A DNA stretch of 64,000 bases from positions 3,426,501 to 3,490,500 of the forward strand of contig NZ_VFOV01000001.1 in NCBI RefSeq assembly GCF_006716315.1, read 5' to 3'. This document shows, piece after piece, positions 60,293 through 64,000 of the stretch (position 1 is the first letter of the stretch; each line of letters opens with the position of its first letter). The notes under the pieces were generated by a model, which was not told the origin of the DNA, did no database searches, and saw only the letters and a list, made by a program, of their open reading frames with translations. Both the position numbers and the translations under genes were made by a program. This stretch comes from Nocardioides albertanoniae (lineage in GTDB: Bacteria > Actinomycetota > Actinomycetes > Propionibacteriales > Nocardioidaceae).

Positions 60293-62032
60293 TCACCCAC
60301 CAGGCGTGGGGATCCGCTCGCCGTTGCGGATCGTGAGGTCGCGCCGGTCGACCTCGCCGCGCGACTTGTGGGTCCAGATCGTGACCGCCACGCCCTGCTT
60401 CTCGATCCTCACGATGGAGCACGGCACGTAGTTGGCGTGAATGGCATCGGTGAGCCAGGGCTGCGGGGTGTGCAGCGGCATCGTCTCGATGATGACCGGG
60501 ATCGAGCCGTCCTCGAGCTGCGGGGTGAGCACGTCCTCGTACTGCGCGAAGTCGTAGTGGAACAGGTAGTAGGGCGTCGGGTTGGTGAGGCGCATCGAGT
60601 CGTAGAGCTCGAGATAGTTGGGCATCACCATGGCCTCGCGCGGCGCGTCACCGTTGCAGCGGTCGTACTCCGGGCCGGCCCAGCGGGCGATCGCGTCGCT
60701 GACCTGGAACGACTTCGCGTCGTGGCGCATGTCGTCGAGATGGTCGACCGAGGCCACCGCGGGCACGCCGCCGAGCACGACGAGCGCGCCGGCGGAGACC
60801 GCTGCGACGCCGCGCCGTAGGAACGCGGCACCGAGGCTCGCTCCGGCGACCGCCAGAGCCACGAGCACCACCGCGCCGAGCATGCTCTGCATCCCGAAGC
60901 CGATCCAGAGGGTCGCTGCCGCCCAGGCTGCGCCGCCCGCGGCCAGAGGGAGCGCGATGACGGACCATGTCGGTCTCGACCCGGACGGGGAGCTACGACG
61001 CTCGTAGAGCTCGGCCACCGCGAGCACGACGGCGAGGAGCACGAGCGCGGAGACGGTGGTGGTGTGCGGGTTGTCGACGCGGCGGATCGGGACGACGACG
61101 AGCACCAGGCCGGACAGCGCGATCAGCCGGGTGGAGTCGGAGACCCGCTGCCAGACCAGCGGCACGAACGGCAGCAGCAGCGCGAACGGGTAGAGCGCGA
61201 GGATGAAGTAGCGCCCCGACTCGGTCGGCAGACCGAGGAAGTCCCACACGGCGTACTGCGCATCCGCGTGCGTCTCGGTCTGGCCGAGGATCACCTGCCG
61301 GTTGAAGTCGGAGAACGACAGCCCCCACAAGATCTTGTACGCCGCGGCCTCGAGCGCCAGGCCGGCGACGAATCCGCCGGCCAGCTGAGCACAGTTGACG
61401 ATCCGCCGGCGCCACGGCGCGTCGCGGCGGGCGAAGAGCTCGAAGAGACCCGAGGCGCCGGTGAGGAGCACCGCCAGCTCGACGTACTGCCAGAAGACGA
61501 AGGCCGGAAGGAGCACTCGAGCGGCTGCCGCCAGGCGTGGACGCGCGTCGAACCCGGCCGTCGGCAGCAGCACGAAGACCCAGAGCAGGCAGATCGAGTA
61601 CTTGATGTGCAGCGGCGTCGCCAGCAGCAGCACCCCGAGCGCGAGGGCGACCATCACCGCCGGGTGCAGACGCAGCCGCAGCCCGATCGCGGCGGCGAGC
61701 ACTGCGCTGATGCCGGCACCGAGGAGGCGGCCCCAGAGGAAGTACCAGAGCGTCGGGCTGCCGCTGGCGACGCCGTAGAGCACGGCGTTGATCCAGAACG
61801 AGCCGGCGTTCCAGCCGTGCTCGAAGTCGACGAGCGGGATCGCACCGTGGGCGGTCAGCTTGGCGAGGTGATACTGCGCCCCGAAGTCCTGGGTGAGGAA
61901 CGAGCCGGTCTGGGCGCCGACCGAGTAGGCCGACCAGACCAGCGCCACCACGCAGACACCGGCGAAGGTCGCCCATCTGGTGGCCCCGACCGGCTCCGCG
62001 TGATCAGTCTCGAGCTTCCCAGGTGACGCCAT
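60293..62032 (-). CDS. Large polytopic membrane protein, GT-C-like, unknown substrate
   Basis: 579 residues, ~10-12 membrane helices. An outer loop has FLTQDFGAQYHLAKLTAHGAIPLVDFEHGWNAGSFW, with acidic residues at the position of the GT-C metal site. The C-terminal ~200 residues face outside and contain HDAKSFQVSDAIARWAGPEYDRCNGD and HTPQPWLTDAIHAN. I recognise no specific family beyond a general GT39/GT83-like fold. Likely part of the surface-polymer set. The upstream gene end and a strong hairpin (62052-62088) lie just before it. Confidence 0.7.
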   Translation of the reverse strand: MASPGKLETDHAEPVGATRWATFAGVCVVALVWSAYSVGAQTGSFLTQDFGAQYHLAKLTAHGAIPLVDFEHGWNAGSFWINAVLYGVASGSPTLWYFLWGRLLGAGISAVLAAAIGLRLRLHPAVMVALALGVLLLATPLHIKYSICLLWVFVLLPTAGFDARPRLAAAARVLLPAFVFWQYVELAVLLTGASGLFELFARRDAPWRRRIVNCAQLAGGFVAGLALEAAAYKILWGLSFSDFNRQVILGQTETHADAQYAVWDFLGLPTESGRYFILALYPFALLLPFVPLVWQRVSDSTRLIALSGLVLVVVPIRRVDNPHTTTVSALVLLAVVLAVAELYERRSSPSGSRPTWSVIALPLAAGGAAWAAATLWIGFGMQSMLGAVVLVALAVAGASLGAAFLRRGVAAVSAGALVVLGGVPAVASVDHLDDMRHDAKSFQVSDAIARWAGPEYDRCNGDAPREAMVMPNYLELYDSMRLTNPTPYYLFHYDFAQYEDVLTPQLEDGSIPVIIETMPLHTPQPWLTDAIHANYVPCSIVRIEKQGVAVTIWTHKSRGEVDRRDLTIRNGERIPTPGG

Positions 62033-62051
62033 GACGGCGACCCTATGAGAA

Positions 62052-62088
62052 CGGGCGCCCGGCGTGGATCATCCACGCCGGGCGCCCG
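62052..62088. terminator. Strong 17-bp hairpin terminator
   Basis: CGGGCGCCCGGCGTGGA, a TCA loop and the exact reverse complement form a 17-bp perfect stem. It lies 15 nt after the stop of the methyltransferase and 20 nt before the next gene start, on the minus strand. No T-tract follows, but the stem is long enough to pause polymerase. It isolates the methyltransferase from the membrane-protein gene. Confidence 0.65.
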
Positions 62089-62102
62089 CGATGACGTGGG
62101 TC

Positions 62103-62831
62103 TCAGCCCTTGGTGAGCACCGAGGTGCGCTCGGGGTAGGGCAGGGTCGGGGTGAGGCCGGAGTGGATGGCCTCCTTCATCCCCGAGGCGGCGATGGCGT
62201 CGACGTAGCGCTTGCGCCGGCTGTTGTCGAAGACGATGATGCCGCCCGGCGCGAGCCGGTCCTTGGCCTTCTCCAGGCACGCCTCACGCGCGCGCCCGTC
62301 GATCACCACGAGGTCGAACTCGCCGTCGACGTCGTCGATGGAGTTGACGTAGGCCTCGAAGTCGAGGGCGGCGTGACCCTCCTTGTGGGAGGGGACGACG
62401 GGGTGGTCGCTGGCGACCGGCTCGATGACGCGCAGCGAGATCTCCTCCTCACCGGCGAGCTCGGCCTGCATCATCTCGCCGAACCCCTTGTGGTGCTCGA
62501 CGGAGTGGATCTCGTCGGCGCGACGCGAGAGCCAGATGGTGGAGGCACCCGAGCCGTACTCGTAGGCCCGGATCGGGCGCTCGCGCTCGCTGAGCCAGGC
62601 GTCGACGGCGGCGATCGCGTCGTAGGTCCACCACGGCACGTCCAGCTTCGCCATCGCGAGGGAGTCATAGACCTTGGTCAGCGAGTGGGTCCAGTGACGC
62701 CAGCGCTGCTCGACCGGCGGTGCGGTCTCCTGTGCGAGCCCGGTGCGCGTCAGGCCGCGGCCCACGGCCTTCATCGAGGCGGCATAGGACTGCTTTGCCA
62801 GTGACAGCGGGGAACGGCCTGAGGTGGACAT
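62103..62831 (-). CDS. Class I SAM-dependent methyltransferase
   Basis: 242 residues with a CTGGAG ribosome binding site 5 nt before ATG 62831. Motif I YEYGSGASTIWLSRRADEIH, motif II VEHHKGF, DLVVIDGRAREAC and GGIIVFDNSRRKRYV. The YGSG and IDGR arrangement fits methyltransferases of the type seen in polysaccharide loci. Between it and coaD there is a 60-nt gap. It probably methylates a glycan intermediate; substrate unknown. Confidence 0.82.
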   Translation of the reverse strand: MSTSGRSPLSLAKQSYAASMKAVGRGLTRTGLAQETAPPVEQRWRHWTHSLTKVYDSLAMAKLDVPWWTYDAIAAVDAWLSERERPIRAYEYGSGASTIWLSRRADEIHSVEHHKGFGEMMQAELAGEEEISLRVIEPVASDHPVVPSHKEGHAALDFEAYVNSIDDVDGEFDLVVIDGRAREACLEKAKDRLAPGGIIVFDNSRRKRYVDAIAASGMKEAIHSGLTPTLPYPERTSVLTKG

Positions 62832-62891
62832 TGATCTCCAGAGAAAAGAATGACGGGCAGCGTTGACGACGATACCGGCGAACCGTGCCCG

Positions 62892-63383
62892 TTACTCGGA
62901 ACGTTCTGCCAAACGCTTGGTGAGTCGTGCGAGAACATCCGGCGGCAGGAATGCCGACACATCCCCGCCGAAGGTGGCCATCTCCTTGATCAGACTGGAC
63001 GAGACCGCGGCCCAGCGCGGGTCGTTGAGCAGGAAGACGGTCTCCACGCGGGTCATGTGGGCGTTCATCTGCGCCATCGGAGCTTCGTACTCCAGATCGG
63101 GCGCACCCCGCAGGCCCTTCACGATCGCCTGGGCGTCGATCTCGACGCAGAAGTCGGTGACCAGGCCGGTGAAGCCCTTCACCCGTACGTTGCCGAGCGG
63201 CGCCGTGAGGTCGGTGAGCATCTCCATGCGCTCATCGGCGGTGAACAGGCGCTTCGACTTCGACGGGTTGACCCCGACGGCGACCACGACCTCGTCGAAG
63301 ATCGCCGAGGCGCGGGTGAAGATGTCGAGGTGGCCCAGCGTGGGCGGGTCGAACGACCCCGGGCACACCGCACGACGCGTCAT
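62892..63383 (-). CDS. coaD: Phosphopantetheine adenylyltransferase
   Basis: 163 residues from ATG 63383 (GGGAG about 8 nt before); ATG 63389 is possible too. The HIGH-type motif GSFDPPTLGHLDI, the substrate segment VGVNPSKSKRLF, GLRGAPDLEYE and the end motif SSSLIKEMATFGGDVSAFLP identify CoaD. It makes dephospho-CoA from phosphopantetheine and ATP in CoA synthesis. The gene is 28 nt after rsmD, as in other actinobacteria. Confidence 0.96.
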   Translation of the reverse strand: MTRRAVCPGSFDPPTLGHLDIFTRASAIFDEVVVAVGVNPSKSKRLFTADERMEMLTDLTAPLGNVRVKGFTGLVTDFCVEIDAQAIVKGLRGAPDLEYEAPMAQMNAHMTRVETVFLLNDPRWAAVSSSLIKEMATFGGDVSAFLPPDVLARLTKRLAERSE

Positions 63384-63411
63384 TTCCATGTCTCCCTCGG
63401 GTTGGGCTTGA

Positions 63412-63975
63412 TCAGTCGGGCGCGTGGGCGAACCACAGCGTGGTCTCGCCGTACTTCTTCGACTTCTGGTCGCTGAACCCGTCGGGCCAGGTCGGCTCCG
63501 GGCTCCGGGCGGACCGCTCGACGATGACCAGGGCCGACGGCACCAGCCAACCGTGCTTGACCAGCAGCATGATGTCTTCGGCGACGGCATCGTCGGAGAG
63601 CGGGTAGGGCGGGTCGAGAAAGACCAGGTCGTAGGGAGCAGGCGGCGGAGTCACCAGGGTGCTCGCCACGCTGCCGGCCATCACGTTGGCGCGCGGAAAC
63701 CCGATCTCCTTCGCGTTGGAACGGATCACCCCAGCCGTACGCCGATCCGACTCGACCATCGTCACGACCCCGGCGCCACGCGACCATGCCTCGAGGCCGA
63801 CGGCACCGGTGCCTGCGTAGAGATCGAGGAACCGCAGCCCGTCGAGCGAACCGCAGGAGGACTCGATCGCGGAGAAGAGCGCCTCGCGGACCCGGTCGGT
63901 GGTGGGGCGGGTCCGGACCCCTTTGGGGGCCAGCAGGCGACGCCCTCCCGCGACACCTCCGATGATCCGAGTCAT
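63412..63975 (-). CDS. rsmD: 16S rRNA (guanine(966)-N(2))-methyltransferase
   Basis: 187 residues from ATG 63975 with AAGG 7 nt upstream; a GTG at 63981 would add two residues. Family N-terminus TRIIGGVAGGRRLLAPKGVRTRPTTDRVREALFSAIE, SAM motif FLDLYAGTGAVGLEAWSRG and the N6/N2-methylation motif DPPY in FLDPPYPLSDD. It methylates G966 of 16S rRNA in the P-site region. It is the first of the rsmD-coaD pair; 25 bases of upstream sequence remain in the window. Confidence 0.95.
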   Translation of the reverse strand: MTRIIGGVAGGRRLLAPKGVRTRPTTDRVREALFSAIESSCGSLDGLRFLDLYAGTGAVGLEAWSRGAGVVTMVESDRRTAGVIRSNAKEIGFPRANVMAGSVASTLVTPPPAPYDLVFLDPPYPLSDDAVAEDIMLLVKHGWLVPSALVIVERSARSPEPTWPDGFSDQKSKKYGETTLWFAHAPD

Positions 63976-64000
63976 TGGCACACCTTATGACTTTTCCAGG

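Noticed and set aside
1..64000. CRISPR arrays, tRNA or rRNA genes, insertion sequences, NRPS/PKS genes
   Set aside because: None could be supported: no regularly spaced repeats, no tRNA-like cloverleaf arms with a T-loop, no transposase motifs, no carrier-protein or condensation-domain motifs.

Overview
The window is a stretch of a high-GC actinobacterial chromosome. The roughly 70 % GC, the strong G/C preference at third codon positions, frequent GTG/TTG starts and a core gene order seen across Actinobacteria all fit. The gene content would suit a Nocardioides-like member of the Propionibacteriales, but that is a guess because no rRNA or other marker lies in the window. I see no rRNA, tRNA, CRISPR array, insertion sequence or integrase.

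Backbone: read on the minus strand from high to low coordinates, the conserved order rsmD - coaD - yceD (DUF177) - rpmF - rnc - mutM - smc can be followed. It is split by two large blocks of cell-surface carbohydrate genes. One lies between coaD and yceD (46.7-62.8 kb) and one between mutM and smc (33.5-43.5 kb). A third glycan block lies at the left edge (1-7.9 kb). Together these blocks carry GT2, GT4 and GT61 glycosyltransferases, a polysaccharide pyruvyl transferase-like protein, two acyltransferase-3/SGNH fusions, two flippase-like UPF0104 membrane proteins, several polytopic GT-C-like or YfhO-like membrane proteins and SAM methyltransferases. They look like machinery for building, lipid-linking and decorating an extracellular polymer whose structure cannot be read from sequence.

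Accessory DNA: 8.1-12.4 kb is a lower-GC island. It carries a small unknown protein and a PD-(D/E)xK-like nuclease domain joined to a P-loop STAND-type NTPase with a long C-terminal region. The join is broken by a +1 frameshift. This is the best candidate for an anti-phage or abortive-infection system here. It is followed by hrpB, an orphan SNF2-like helicase, an SRPBCC protein, a deazaflavin-dependent nitroreductase and a CGNR zinc-finger regulator. A second decayed defence-type module, an HTH protein plus a disrupted nucleotidyltransferase with a 20-bp palindromic operator, sits at 59.1-60.3 kb.

Catabolic cluster: 18.9-29.8 kb holds two divergent operons around an IclR regulator. The minus-strand operon has a DUF6282-type amidohydrolase-like protein, a bicupin, an LLM flavin oxidoreductase, a cyclase-family hydrolase, an ABC substrate-binding lipoprotein, a thiolase and both subunits of a 3-oxoacid CoA-transferase. 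The plus-strand operon has IclR, the ABC ATPase, the ABC permease and an HpcH/HpaI aldolase. The logic is uptake, ring or amide opening, aldol cleavage, CoA activation and thiolysis of an unknown, possibly cyclic, organic acid.

Nearly every gene start was re-examined. Where the most upstream start looked too long, the start given is the one supported by a ribosome binding site or by the family N-terminus.
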